A stretch of DNA of 64,000 nucleotides from positions 62,001 through 126,000 of the forward strand of contig JAHBXR010000005.1 of NCBI GenBank assembly GCA_019636335.1, given 5' to 3'. Shown piece after piece: positions 17,190 to 26,041 of this stretch (its first letter is position 1; every line of letters begins with the position of its first letter). Below the pieces are notes generated by a model. That model searched no databases. It was not told where the DNA came from and saw nothing but the letters and a program-made list of their open reading frames with translations. This DNA comes from Pirellulales bacterium. GTDB lineage: Bacteria; Planctomycetota; Planctomycetia; Pirellulales; JAEUIK01. The translations under genes were made by a program, and so were the position numbers.

Positions 17190-18521
17190 TCATGGGGCAG
17201 GCAGGCCGCCGTGCGTTTCTTCGTAGGTGTGCTCGGGCAACAGCCACGCGAAACCGGCCGCCGGCAGGAACAGGAACCCGGCCGCGAACAACGCGAGGCG
17301 ATGGTCTCCCACTTGAGAAAAGAGACCGAAGAAGACGGTGCCCAACCCCGCGGCAATGCGTCCGATGTTGTAGCAGAAGCCGGCTCCCGTCGTGCGCAAC
17401 AGCGTCGGAAAGAGGGGAGGCAGGTACATCGTGAAAAGGGCGAAGACGCCCGAGCTGGCGCCGATCACGGCAAAGTGCCACCACAACTGGCGCGGATCGA
17501 GCGGCCCCCAGAAGGTGACCGCCATCGCCAAGAAATAGGCCAGGCAGAACAAGGCAATCGTGCGGCGATAGTTCAACCAGCGCGCCACCGCAGCGGCCGC
17601 GAAATTGCCGAGAATCGACGAGATCATCAACAGCCACAGCATCTGGCTCACGAGCGAGCCTTTCTGGGCGTCGCTCCAATCGGCGGCCTCGGGCAGATTG
17701 CGCAGATAGGCCACGTACCAGAACATGAAGGCCCAATGGGCCGAGAGTCCCAGCGCGCAGACGAGCGTCGACAAGATGGTCGTGCGGCGCACGGGCCCTT
17801 GGAACAATTCCCAGAAGCCAGGCTCGGCGGCCGCCGACTGTTGCTTGGCCTCGTGCCATTCGTCCGGTTCCGGAACGTGACGGCGGATCCAGAGCACGAC
17901 CAACGCGGGCAACACGCCGACGAGAAAAATGTTGCGCGGCGGATGGTCCACCAGCAGAAAATTCGCCAGGCTGGCGAGCATGATGCCCAGGTTCACCGCG
18001 GTTTGCAGCACGGCCGCCATCCAGGGGCGCCAGCCACGCGGCCATGTCTCCGAGAGCAACGAGGCGCCGACGGCCCACTCGCCGCCGATGCCCAACGCGG
18101 CCAGAAAGCGGAAGATGAGCAACTGCCACCAGGTCTGCGCGAAGTAAGACAAGCCCGTGAAGCAGGCGTAGGTGAGAATCGTCAGCACCAGGGCCCGGCT
18201 GCGTCCCATGCGATCGGAGATGCGCCCGAAGAAGCCTCCGCCGAGCGCCCAGCCGATCATGAAAGCGGCCTGGATCCAGGAGCTGTAAAAGCCGACCTCG
18301 GGCGTTTTCTCGCTGGCGGCCCCGAGCAGCTCGGCGACGAACTGCGGCGCGACGAGCACGTAGAGGTGCATGTCCAGCCCGTCGAAGAGCCAACCGAGCC
18401 AAGCGGCCAGGCCACTCTTCCACTGCGCGGCCGAAAGGTCGCCCAGTCGGGTAACTTCGTGGCGGGCGTTTCCTGTTTCTCCCGGCGCATCGACGGGCGG
18501 GGCCGGTTCGTACCTCGTCAT
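17190..18521 (-). CDS. MFS transporter, sugar/acid symporter type
   Basis: The protein has 443 residues from an ATG at 18521; the open frame extends further but has no membrane content. It has twelve predicted membrane helices in two halves. The first helix motif is WLGWLFDGLDMHLYVL, with an acidic residue as in the aromatic-acid:H+ symporter and sugar porter subfamilies. The loop 2-3 motif is GRISDRMGRSRAL (the MFS signature G-x-x-x-D-R-x-G-R). A large loop between helices 6 and 7 includes RRHVPEPDEWHEAK. It is cytoplasmic-membrane located; the substrate is probably an organic acid or sugar. It converges on the esterase gene with 25 bases between. Confidence 0.85.
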   Translation of the reverse strand: MTRYEPAPPVDAPGETGNARHEVTRLGDLSAAQWKSGLAAWLGWLFDGLDMHLYVLVAPQFVAELLGAASEKTPEVGFYSSWIQAAFMIGWALGGGFFGRISDRMGRSRALVLTILTYACFTGLSYFAQTWWQLLIFRFLAALGIGGEWAVGASLLSETWPRGWRPWMAAVLQTAVNLGIMLASLANFLLVDHPPRNIFLVGVLPALVVLWIRRHVPEPDEWHEAKQQSAAAEPGFWELFQGPVRRTTILSTLVCALGLSAHWAFMFWYVAYLRNLPEAADWSDAQKGSLVSQMLWLLMISSILGNFAAAAVARWLNYRRTIALFCLAYFLAMAVTFWGPLDPRQLWWHFAVIGASSGVFALFTMYLPPLFPTLLRTTGAGFCYNIGRIAAGLGTVFFGLFSQVGDHRLALFAAGFLFLPAAGFAWLLPEHTYEETHGGLPAP

Positions 18522-18812
18522 CGGCCAACCGCTTGGTCGTGTATACAATTCGACATTGCCCGGTCCATGCGCGATCGCCCGACCGCAAGATTGTTCCTCT
18601 CTAGCGGAGAACGCCAACGAGACGCCAGCCGGCCAGAATGGGGTGGGGGGCATTCTAACCGGCGGGGCCTGGCACCGCGAGAATGGTCCTTTTCGTACGC
18701 CTTCGGTTGGTGCGAGCAACCGAACCTGACCAAGCACTGGCCCTCGCAAGTGGTCGACATCTAATTAAACTTGAAGGGATCAACCACCACCCGCCCAGAA
18801 TGTCCCTCGCCT

Positions 18813-20141
18813 ATGAACCTGCAACTCGGCCGTCTTGCGGCACTGCTTTCCTTACTCTGTTGCGCTGCGGCCAATGTCTCGGCCGCCGATGCGCCACTCG
18901 TCTTTACCGGCGCGAAGATCATCACGCTGGCGGGCGATGACATCGAGGTCGGACGTCTGGTGGTCGCAGGGGGCAAGATCGTGGCCGTGGGCCCCAAGGA
19001 TCAGATCGAGGTTCCCACGGGCGCAAAGGAGATCGACGTCACGGGACGCACGATCATGCCGGGGCTGGTCGATACCCACAGTCACGTGGGGGGCATGGGA
19101 GGGGCCGACTCGAGCGGACCGATCCAGCCGGGCGTTCGCATCCTTGATGCCATCAATCCGCGCGATGCCGGTTTCAAACGTGCGGTCGCCGGCGGATTGA
19201 CGACGCTCAATATCATGCCTGGCTCGGGACATCTGATTAGCGGACAGACGCTGTACGCCAAGATGCGCGTGGCGGGCTCGGGTCCGAACAAGATCGACGA
19301 CCTATTCATTCTTGACGTCGAAGGCAAGCCGCTGGGCGGCCTGAAGATGGCCAACGGCACGAACAGTCAGCGCAACGCGCCCTTCCCAGGCACACGTGGC
19401 AAGAGTGCCTTTCTCGTGCGCGAGCAATTTATCAAGGCCCGCGAGTATCAGGCCGCGGTGGCGCGTGCCGGCGGCGACGCCGCAAAGCTACCCGCGCGCG
19501 ACTTGAACCTCGAAGCCCTCAACGAGGCGATGGCGGGCAAGCGCGTGGTCCACCATCATACGCACCGGCACGACGACATCATGACCGTGTTGCGGCTGAA
19601 GCAGGAGTTCGGCTTCAAGGTCGTGCTGCACCACGTGAGCGACGGCTGGAAAGTGGCGGACGAGATTGCGGCCGCCCAGGTGCCGTGCTCGGTCATCGTG
19701 ATCGATTCGCCCGGGGGCAAGCTCGAAGCCCGCGATATGTCGTTCGCCACGGGGGCGATCCTCGACAAGGCAGGGGTGCGCGTAGCCTACCACACCGACG
19801 ATTACATTAACGACTCGCGGATCTTTCTGCGTTCCGCGGCGCTGGGGGTGAGGGCTGGGCTGCCGCGACAGAAAGCACTTGAATCGGTCACGCTGGCCGG
19901 CGCCGAGATGCTCGAACTGGCCGATCGAATCGGCTCGCTCGCGCCAGGCAAGGACGCCGACTTCGCCATCTTCGACGGCGACCCGTTGAGCGTGTACAGC
20001 AAGGTGCAGCAAACGTGGGTCGAGGGGGTGAAGGTCTTCGACCGCGAGGATCCTCAGGATCGACTTATCGCCGAAGGGGGCTTCGGCGCGGGTTACGAAC
20101 GACGTCCCTATCTCTGCTGTGCCGAGGGAGAAGCCGAATGA
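18813..20141 (+). CDS. secreted amidohydrolase (imidazolonepropionase-like)
   Basis: The protein has 442 residues from the ATG at 18813. An N-terminal signal peptide (about 1-25, ending NVSAAD) predicts export. The amidohydrolase superfamily layout is complete: a beta-sandwich N-terminus, MPGLVDTHSHVGG with His89 and His91 of the HxH metal motif, the histidine-rich HHHTHRHDD (247-255), LHHVSDG (272-278), and YHTDDYIND with the metal Asp329. The C-terminal strand is LAPGKDADFAIFDGDPL. It should hydrolyse a C-N bond in a cyclic amide or peptide-like substrate. The stop overlaps the start of a paralogue by ATGA, so both subunits are made together. Confidence 0.88.
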   Translation: MNLQLGRLAALLSLLCCAAANVSAADAPLVFTGAKIITLAGDDIEVGRLVVAGGKIVAVGPKDQIEVPTGAKEIDVTGRTIMPGLVDTHSHVGGMGGADSSGPIQPGVRILDAINPRDAGFKRAVAGGLTTLNIMPGSGHLISGQTLYAKMRVAGSGPNKIDDLFILDVEGKPLGGLKMANGTNSQRNAPFPGTRGKSAFLVREQFIKAREYQAAVARAGGDAAKLPARDLNLEALNEAMAGKRVVHHHTHRHDDIMTVLRLKQEFGFKVVLHHVSDGWKVADEIAAAQVPCSVIVIDSPGGKLEARDMSFATGAILDKAGVRVAYHTDDYINDSRIFLRSAALGVRAGLPRQKALESVTLAGAEMLELADRIGSLAPGKDADFAIFDGDPLSVYSKVQQTWVEGVKVFDREDPQDRLIAEGGFGAGYERRPYLCCAEGEAE

Positions 20142-21379
20142 ACCAGTCACGAGCCTACGGATTGGCGGTATTGATCGCCGTGTGGGGCTTGGCGATGGCC
20201 TTGCCGGCCCATGCCCAAGTGGCCGTCCGCGGTAAGATCGTCTACACGATGTCGGGACCGCCGATCGAGGATGGCATCGTCATGGTCGAGAAGGGCAAGA
20301 TCTCCGCCCTGGGACGTGCCGATCAGATTCGCGTGCCGGAGGGGTACCGCACGCTCGAGGCCGCCGTCGTGACGCCGGGTCTGATCGATGCGCATGCCAC
20401 GGTGGGACTGACGGGGATCCTCAATATTCCGCACGATCAAGATCAACTCGAAAGCACCACGCCGATTCAACCCGAGTTGCGGGCGATCGATGCCTACAAC
20501 CCGCGCGAGGATTTGATCGAATGGATTCGCTCGTTCGGCATCACCACGGTCCACACGGGTCATGGGCCGGGGGAGTTGATGTCGGGGCAGACGATGGTGG
20601 TCAAAACCGCCGGCAACAACGTGGAAGAAACGTTGCTCGTCGATACGACGGCCATCGCCTCGACGCTCAGCACTGAAGCCAAGAAGAATTCCGGCTCGCC
20701 CGGTACGCGTGGCAAGATGATGGCCATGCTGCGTGCCGAGCTTATCAAGGCGCAAGAGTATCAGGCCAAGCAGGAGCGTGCGGCGGCGGCGAAGGACGAG
20801 AACGCCGCGCCCCCCACGCGCGATCTGCGTCTCGAAACGCTGACGCGCGTCTTGAAACGAGAACTGCCGCTGTTGGTCACGGCGCACCGCGCGCAGGACA
20901 TCTCGAATGCGCTGCGGTTGGCCCGTGAGTTCGACATCAAGCTGTGGCTCGACGGCGGCGCGGAGTCGTATCTGTTGATCGACGACCTCAAGGGGGCGGG
21001 CGTGCCGGTGATACTTCACCCCGCTATGGCCCGCGCCTACGACGACCAGGCGAACCAGAGTTTTACCACGGCGGCGAAGCTGGTCGAGGCGGGCGTGCCC
21101 GTCGCGCTACAAAGCGGCTACGAGGCCTACGTGCCCAAGGTGCGGGTCGTGTTGTTCGAGGCGGCGATCTTCGCCGCGCATGGCCTGCCCAAGGAAAAGG
21201 CCCTGGCAGCCATCACGATCGACGCCGCTCGATTATTAGGCGTGCAGGACCGCGTCGGCTCACTCGAAGTGGGCAAGGATGGCGATATCGCCCTCTACGA
21301 CGGCGACCCGTTCGAGTATTCGACCCACTGCACGGGCGTCATCATCAACGGCAAGATCGTCAGCGAGATAGCGCGTTAG
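20138..21379 (+). CDS. amidohydrolase-like paralogue lacking metal ligands
   Basis: The protein has 413 residues with a signal peptide (ending ALPAHAQ). It aligns along its length with the upstream protein: VTPGLIDAHATVGL, IDAYNPREDLIEWIRSFGIT, SGQTMVVKTAG, SPGTRGKMMAMLRAELIKAQ and LEVGKDGDIALYDGDPF. The HxH motif is reduced to HAT (H86, T88). The His-rich segment becomes VTAHRAQDI, the next His position LWLDGGAES, and the metal Asp motif LQSGYEAYV. Only isolated histidines remain, so a bound metal centre is unlikely. With ATGA coupling to the intact paralogue, it is probably a structural or regulatory partner in a heteromer. An unusual active site cannot be excluded. Confidence 0.82.
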   Translation: MNQSRAYGLAVLIAVWGLAMALPAHAQVAVRGKIVYTMSGPPIEDGIVMVEKGKISALGRADQIRVPEGYRTLEAAVVTPGLIDAHATVGLTGILNIPHDQDQLESTTPIQPELRAIDAYNPREDLIEWIRSFGITTVHTGHGPGELMSGQTMVVKTAGNNVEETLLVDTTAIASTLSTEAKKNSGSPGTRGKMMAMLRAELIKAQEYQAKQERAAAAKDENAAPPTRDLRLETLTRVLKRELPLLVTAHRAQDISNALRLAREFDIKLWLDGGAESYLLIDDLKGAGVPVILHPAMARAYDDQANQSFTTAAKLVEAGVPVALQSGYEAYVPKVRVVLFEAAIFAAHGLPKEKALAAITIDAARLLGVQDRVGSLEVGKDGDIALYDGDPFEYSTHCTGVIINGKIVSEIAR

Positions 21380-22026
21380 CCCTCTTGCCGGGCCTGCGTC
21401 AACTCGTTCGTGGCGACATCGATCGCGGTCAGCACGCCGCCGTAGCAGCAGCCCGTGTCGATGCAGACGACGTGCCCCAGATCGAGCACCTGGTAGTCGC
21501 GCTGCGCCGTGTGCCCGACGATGACGCGCTTGCCCGAACAGTGCGGGGCAGGGTAGGGGGGCACGAGACGCTGCCAAAGGAGCGTCGTGGCGGCGGTCTC
21601 TGCGAGGAGCCGGATCGGATCGTAACAGCCGTGCGCAAACAGGTGGGTCTCCGTTTCGAAGTACATCCGGCAGGCGCGCAAGAATGCAACATGCTCGCTG
21701 GGGATGTCGGCAAAGCTGCCCCCCGGGCGATAGGAATCGATCGTCTGCTGACCGCCGGCGCGCATCAATCGCGAGGCCTCGGCGCGACCGTCGAGAATAT
21801 CGAGCAACACCTCGTCATGGTTGCCCAACAGCGTCACGAGATGGCAGCGCTCGCGCAGCGCAAGCAACTGCTCGATCACGCCGCGCGTGTCGGGGCCGCG
21901 ATTCACGTAGTCGCCCAGCGTGATGATCGTATCGGCCGGCTGTGGATCGATCTGTTGCAAAACCTTGGCCAGCGCCTGGGCGCATCCGTGGATGTCGCCG
22001 ATGGCGAACGTGCGTGCAGAACTCAT
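21376..22026 (-). CDS. PPP-family metallophosphatase / diadenosine tetraphosphatase-like
   Basis: The protein has 216 residues and is cytoplasmic. It has the three calcineurin-type metal motifs: FAIGDIHGCAQAL, LGDYVNRGPDT and LLGNHDEVLL, followed by a His in LFAHGCYD and VIVGHTAQ. The size and motifs match the bacterial PrpA/PrpE and Ap4A hydrolase group, which act on phosphoproteins or on dinucleoside polyphosphates. The ATG at 22026 is preferred to a TTG nine bases earlier. Its stop overlaps the stop of the convergent amidohydrolase paralogue by four bases. Confidence 0.85.
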   Translation of the reverse strand: MSSARTFAIGDIHGCAQALAKVLQQIDPQPADTIITLGDYVNRGPDTRGVIEQLLALRERCHLVTLLGNHDEVLLDILDGRAEASRLMRAGGQQTIDSYRPGGSFADIPSEHVAFLRACRMYFETETHLFAHGCYDPIRLLAETAATTLLWQRLVPPYPAPHCSGKRVIVGHTAQRDYQVLDLGHVVCIDTGCCYGGVLTAIDVATNELTQARQEG

Positions 22027-22170
22027 CGCGGGCAACTCAATGCTCGGGCGGAAAGAGGGGGATGCCGTACTTGGGCGCGATCTGGACGATCCTGGCGAGA
22101 TTCGTCATGCCATGCTTTCCACGACACGACGTGCCTTGCGGATCTACCACTCCCGAAAGACTTCCCCTAC

Positions 22171-22200
22171 TTGGTTTGTCGGCTTGCGCCGGCCTACAAT
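22171..22200 (+). promoter_or_regulatory. candidate sigma-70 promoter of the CE15 esterase gene
   Basis: TTGGTT (22171-22176) and TACAAT (22195-22200) are separated by 18 bases, 77 bases upstream of the ATG at 22277 in a divergent intergenic region. No operator-like repeat is seen around it. Confidence 0.45.
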
Positions 22201-22276
22201 ACACGGCATTCACGGCCGGACACGATTATGTCGCTGTCCATCCACTTTGCGAACTCCCCATCGAACTGTACTTACT

Positions 22277-23551
22277 ATGCCGATGTCTACCACAGCATTC
22301 TATCTCCTGGTTCTTGCTTTGACCGTCATGGCTGCCGGCACCTCGCTGGAAGCAGATGCCGAGGACTTTAACTACGACGAAAGCAAGGTGCCGGCCTATA
22401 AACTGCCCGATTCTCTGGTGATGCAGGATGGCACGCCGGTCCAGGACGCCGAAACGTGGACGACGCAGCGCCGGCCGGAACTGCTTGAGCTGTTCCGCGA
22501 GCACGTCTATGGTCGTCTGCCCGGGCGTCCCGAGGGGATGCACTTCGAAGTGGCCGAGGAAGATTCGCAGATGCTCGGCGGCAAGGCGACGCGGAAGAAG
22601 ATCGTGATTCACTTCTCCGACCAGCCCGACGGTCCCAAGCTGACGGCGGTTTCCTATCTGCCCAATAAGCGTTCGGGTCCCGTGCCGATGTTCGTCGGCC
22701 TGCGGCTCTTCGATCGCAACCTGGAGTACCCAGCGGCGGGCCGCCATGTCACGTCGCGCGATGCAGAGACCAAGAAGAACGTCGTACCCACGGGCTTCGA
22801 GAAGCTGCCGGGGGAGAAGGTCATCGAGACGATTCTCGACCAGGGCTACGGCATCACGAGCCTCGATCCGGCCGACTTCGTGCCCGACGACAAGGAGACC
22901 TGGGACGAGAGTCTCATCCAATGGTTCGAGCCCGAGAAAGAGAAGCGGGCGCCCGACATGGGGAAGGCGATCGCCTCTTGGGCTTGGGCCCTCAGCCGCA
23001 CGCTCGACTACTTCGAGACCGACAAGGACGTCGACGCGAAGCGGGTGATCGTCGTTGGCCACTCGCGCATGGGGAAGACCGCGCTGTGGGCCGGCGCGCA
23101 GGACGAACGTTTTGCGATCGTCATCTCGAACAACTCCGGCTGCGGCGGCGCGGCACTCAGCCGGCGCATCTTCGGCGAGACGGTGGCGCGGATCAACACG
23201 GTCTTTCCCTTCTGGTTCTGCGACAACTTCCGCCGCTACAACGGACGCGAATCGGACCTGCCGGTCGATCAGCACGAACTTGTCGCGCTTGTGGCGCCGC
23301 GACCCGTCTACATCGCCAGCGCCGAGGAAGATGGCTGGGCCGATCCGCAGGGGGAGTTTCTCTCGGCCGTGGGGGCCGATCCGGTTTATCAATTGTTGGG
23401 AGTGGAAGGGCTCGGCACGGCAACCTTGCCGCGCGTGAATCAGCCGATTGGCGGCCATATTGGTTATCACCTACGCGTGGGACAGCACGCGCTGGCCGAC
23501 TACGACTGGCTGCGCTATCTCGACTTCGCCGACCGGCATCTGTCGAAGTAG
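22277..23551 (+). CDS. secreted glucuronoyl methylesterase (CE15 family)
   Basis: The protein has 424 residues. A signal peptide (about 1-28) predicts export. The CE15 signature VVGHSRMGKTALWAGAQDERF is visible in its core, GHSRMGKTALWAG (261-273), with nucleophile Ser263. It is followed by NNSGCGGAALSRR, an acidic segment EEDGWADPQGEF (350-361) and the catalytic-His region GGHIGYHLRVGQH (392-404). CE15 enzymes cleave the ester linking lignin alcohols to glucuronic acid of xylan, which fits a polysaccharide-degrading planctomycete. It is a single gene with its own candidate promoter. Confidence 0.88.
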   Translation: MPMSTTAFYLLVLALTVMAAGTSLEADAEDFNYDESKVPAYKLPDSLVMQDGTPVQDAETWTTQRRPELLELFREHVYGRLPGRPEGMHFEVAEEDSQMLGGKATRKKIVIHFSDQPDGPKLTAVSYLPNKRSGPVPMFVGLRLFDRNLEYPAAGRHVTSRDAETKKNVVPTGFEKLPGEKVIETILDQGYGITSLDPADFVPDDKETWDESLIQWFEPEKEKRAPDMGKAIASWAWALSRTLDYFETDKDVDAKRVIVVGHSRMGKTALWAGAQDERFAIVISNNSGCGGAALSRRIFGETVARINTVFPFWFCDNFRRYNGRESDLPVDQHELVALVAPRPVYIASAEEDGWADPQGEFLSAVGADPVYQLLGVEGLGTATLPRVNQPIGGHIGYHLRVGQHALADYDWLRYLDFADRHLSK

Positions 23552-23687
23552 ATTTGCGCCGTGAGGCATACTGCCGAGGTTGCGGTTGCGGCCAAGCGGT
23601 ATTCGTGGCTAAAAAGAGGCTGCTGTTTCGCTTCGCGAAGCGAGCTCGCCTTCCTGCTCCGCTCGAAACTCCCGCCGTTCCCACCGC

Positions 23688-25505
23688 ATGGCCCAGATTA
23701 CCCTCCGCGATCTCAGTATCCGCTTTCGCGGTCCCTTGTTGCTCGATGACGTTTCGTGCCAGATCGAACTGGGTGAACGCATTGGCCTGATGGGGCGCAA
23801 CGGCTCGGGCAAGACGACCCTCATGCGGATGTTGTGTGGACAAGTCGAGCCGGACGGGGGCTCGATCTCTTTTGCACCGGAGACGCGACTCTCGCTGCTG
23901 CCGCAGGACGTACCGGCCGACCTGCACGGGCCGGTGCTCGAGGTGATTACGCAGGGGATCGACGCGAGTCAGGATCATCACGAGCCGCAGTGGGAAGCCG
24001 AACGGCGCGTTGAGCAACTCGTGACGCGGATGGATTTGCCCGCCGAAGGCAGGTTCGAAACACTGTCGTCGGGGCTCAAACGCCGCGTGCTGCTCGCGCG
24101 TTCGCTGGCCTCCGATCCCAGCGTGCTGTTGCTCGACGAACCGACGAACCATCTCGACGTCGAGGCGATCCTCTGGCTGGAAGATTTTTTGAGCCGCTGG
24201 CCGAAGACCCTCATCTTCGTGACGCACGACCGCATGTTCCTGCGCAAGCTCTCGACGCGGATCATTGAGATCGATCGCGGGCACTTGAACGACTGGTCGT
24301 GCGACTACGACACCTTTCTCGCCCGGCGCGAACAGGTGCTGGCGGCCGAGGAGAAGCAGAACGCGCTGTTCGACAAGAAGCTGGCCGAGGAAGAGGTCTG
24401 GATCCGCCAAGGGATCAAGGCCCGGCGGACGCGCAACGAAGGCCGCGTGAGGGCGCTGGAAAAAATGCGTCGCGAGCGCAGCGAACGTCGTGGGACGCAG
24501 GGCAAGGTGAAACTGGCCATTCAGGAAGGGCAGCGCAGCGGCAATCTCGTGGCCGAGGTGGAGGATATCTCGTTCGCCTATGATGATCGTTCGATCGTGA
24601 GCGACTTTTCGACCACCATCGAGCGGGGAGACAAGATCGGCATCATCGGCCGCAACGGCGCCGGCAAGACAACACTGCTGCGGTTGCTGCTCGGGCAACT
24701 GGCGCCGCAGAAGGGCAGTGTCCGCCTGGGAGCCAACCTGCAAGTGGCCTACTTCGATCAGCTCCGCCAGCAGTTGAACGAAGAAGCCAGCGTCGTCGAC
24801 AACGTCGGCGATGGATACGACACGATCCAGACGGGCGAAGGCCGCTCGCGACATATCATTGGCTACCTGCAAGATTTTCTGTTCAGCCCGGAACGGGCGA
24901 GAACCCAAGTGAAATTCCTCTCCGGGGGCGAACGCAATCGCGTGCTGCTGGCCAAGCACTTTGCCAAGCCGGCGAACACGCTGGTGCTCGACGAACCGAC
25001 GAACGATCTCGACGCCGAGACGCTCGAGCTGCTCGAAGAGCGTCTGGTCGAATATCAAGGGACCGTGTTGCTGGTGAGTCACGATCGCGCGTTTCTGAAC
25101 AACGTGGTGACGAGCACGATCGTCTTCGAGAACGGCAACGTGAAGGAATACTTCGGCGGCTACGACGACTGGCTTCGCCAACGCCCACAACCGGCGGCGG
25201 AGGTGGTCGAACCGGTTCGTCGCCGTACCGCGGAACCTGTCGAGCCCATCAAGCCGGCGGTGCCGTCCGCCGAGCGCAAACGCCGCCTTTCGTACAAGGA
25301 AGGCCTTGAACTGCAATCGTTGCCTGGCACGATCGAACAGCTCGAAAGCGACATCGCGGCGCTGCACGAGGAGATGGCGCAGCCGGAGTTCTATCAGCAG
25401 CCGGGCGCGCAGATTGCCGAGCAACAGTCGAAGCTCAAAGAGTTGGAAACAAAGCTGGCCACGGTATACGAGCGTTGGGAAGAGTTGGAGCAGGCGAGCG
25501 GCTGA
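23688..25505 (+). CDS. ABC-F family ATPase
   Basis: The protein has 605 residues with no membrane segment and two ABC domains in one chain. The first has GRNGSGKTT, LSSGLKRRVLLAR and LLLDEPTNHLD. The second has GRNGAGKTT, LSGGERNRVLLAK and LVLDEPTNDLD. Between them is the charged linker typical of ABC-F proteins (RRTRNEGRVRALEKMRRERS). The C-terminal 80 residues form a coiled coil (IEQLESDIAALHEEMAQPEF), as in Uup. ABC-F proteins act on ribosomes or, for Uup, are linked to DNA and ribosome maintenance. A TTGCGG-18-TAAAAA pair at 23586-23615 could be its promoter. No ribosome site is apparent. Confidence 0.92.
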   Translation: MAQITLRDLSIRFRGPLLLDDVSCQIELGERIGLMGRNGSGKTTLMRMLCGQVEPDGGSISFAPETRLSLLPQDVPADLHGPVLEVITQGIDASQDHHEPQWEAERRVEQLVTRMDLPAEGRFETLSSGLKRRVLLARSLASDPSVLLLDEPTNHLDVEAILWLEDFLSRWPKTLIFVTHDRMFLRKLSTRIIEIDRGHLNDWSCDYDTFLARREQVLAAEEKQNALFDKKLAEEEVWIRQGIKARRTRNEGRVRALEKMRRERSERRGTQGKVKLAIQEGQRSGNLVAEVEDISFAYDDRSIVSDFSTTIERGDKIGIIGRNGAGKTTLLRLLLGQLAPQKGSVRLGANLQVAYFDQLRQQLNEEASVVDNVGDGYDTIQTGEGRSRHIIGYLQDFLFSPERARTQVKFLSGGERNRVLLAKHFAKPANTLVLDEPTNDLDAETLELLEERLVEYQGTVLLVSHDRAFLNNVVTSTIVFENGNVKEYFGGYDDWLRQRPQPAAEVVEPVRRRTAEPVEPIKPAVPSAERKRRLSYKEGLELQSLPGTIEQLESDIAALHEEMAQPEFYQQPGAQIAEQQSKLKELETKLATVYERWEELEQASG

Positions 25506-25578
25506 TTTGCCGGTGGCTGATTACTCACACTCGCGGCGATGAGATGACCTGACGCGCCATCTGACCAAGGACGCACCC

Positions 25579-25806
25579 ATGACAGACGTCCCTCTCGGCC
25601 GCTATCGCCACTACAAGGGCAACGAGTACACGGTGCTCGGAGTTGCGCGGCACAGCGAGACCGAGGAAGAGCTTGTGGTTTATCGCCAGGAGTACGGTCC
25701 GCGGGCGCTGTGGGTGCGGCCGAAGGGGATGTTCTGCGAGGCGGTCGAGGTCGACGGGCGGCGTGTGCCCCGATTTCAATTCCTGCCTGGCGCCGAAGAA
25801 AGCTGA
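25579..25806 (+). CDS. DUF1653 domain protein
   Basis: The protein has 75 residues. AAGGA is seven to eight bases upstream of the ATG. The whole protein is the DUF1653 domain: GRYRHYKGNEYTVLGVARHS, ETEEELVVYR, ALWVRPKGMFCEAVEVDG and VPRFQFL. The family is a small beta-barrel, widespread in bacteria and of unassigned function, sometimes fused to other domains. It follows the ABC-F gene by 73 bases on the same strand and could be cotranscribed. Confidence 0.88.
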   Translation: MTDVPLGRYRHYKGNEYTVLGVARHSETEEELVVYRQEYGPRALWVRPKGMFCEAVEVDGRRVPRFQFLPGAEES

Positions 25807-26041
25807 TCGCCAACGTTCAGCTCGTGAGGCGGCCTTCCATGTCCTCGATTCTACCGCGTGGGCGACGGCCATTCCGAAGAATCCGCGCGCCACAGTGAAC
25901 CCGTTTGTTTCGCGGTGTTTGTTTGCAACCGCCCGCCCAAGCGATTACCGTGCTGTTTCGAGCGGGGTAGGGAGAGCGTTTCGTTGGCCTCTTCCGCACG
26001 TGAACAGAGACTCCGGCAACCGATTATCCCAGAGCCAATCC

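Noticed and set aside
23628..23643. 16-bp perfect palindrome TCGCTTCGCGAAGCGA
   Set aside because: It lies upstream of the ABC-F gene with no second copy and could arise by chance in GC-rich DNA; too little to assign a site.
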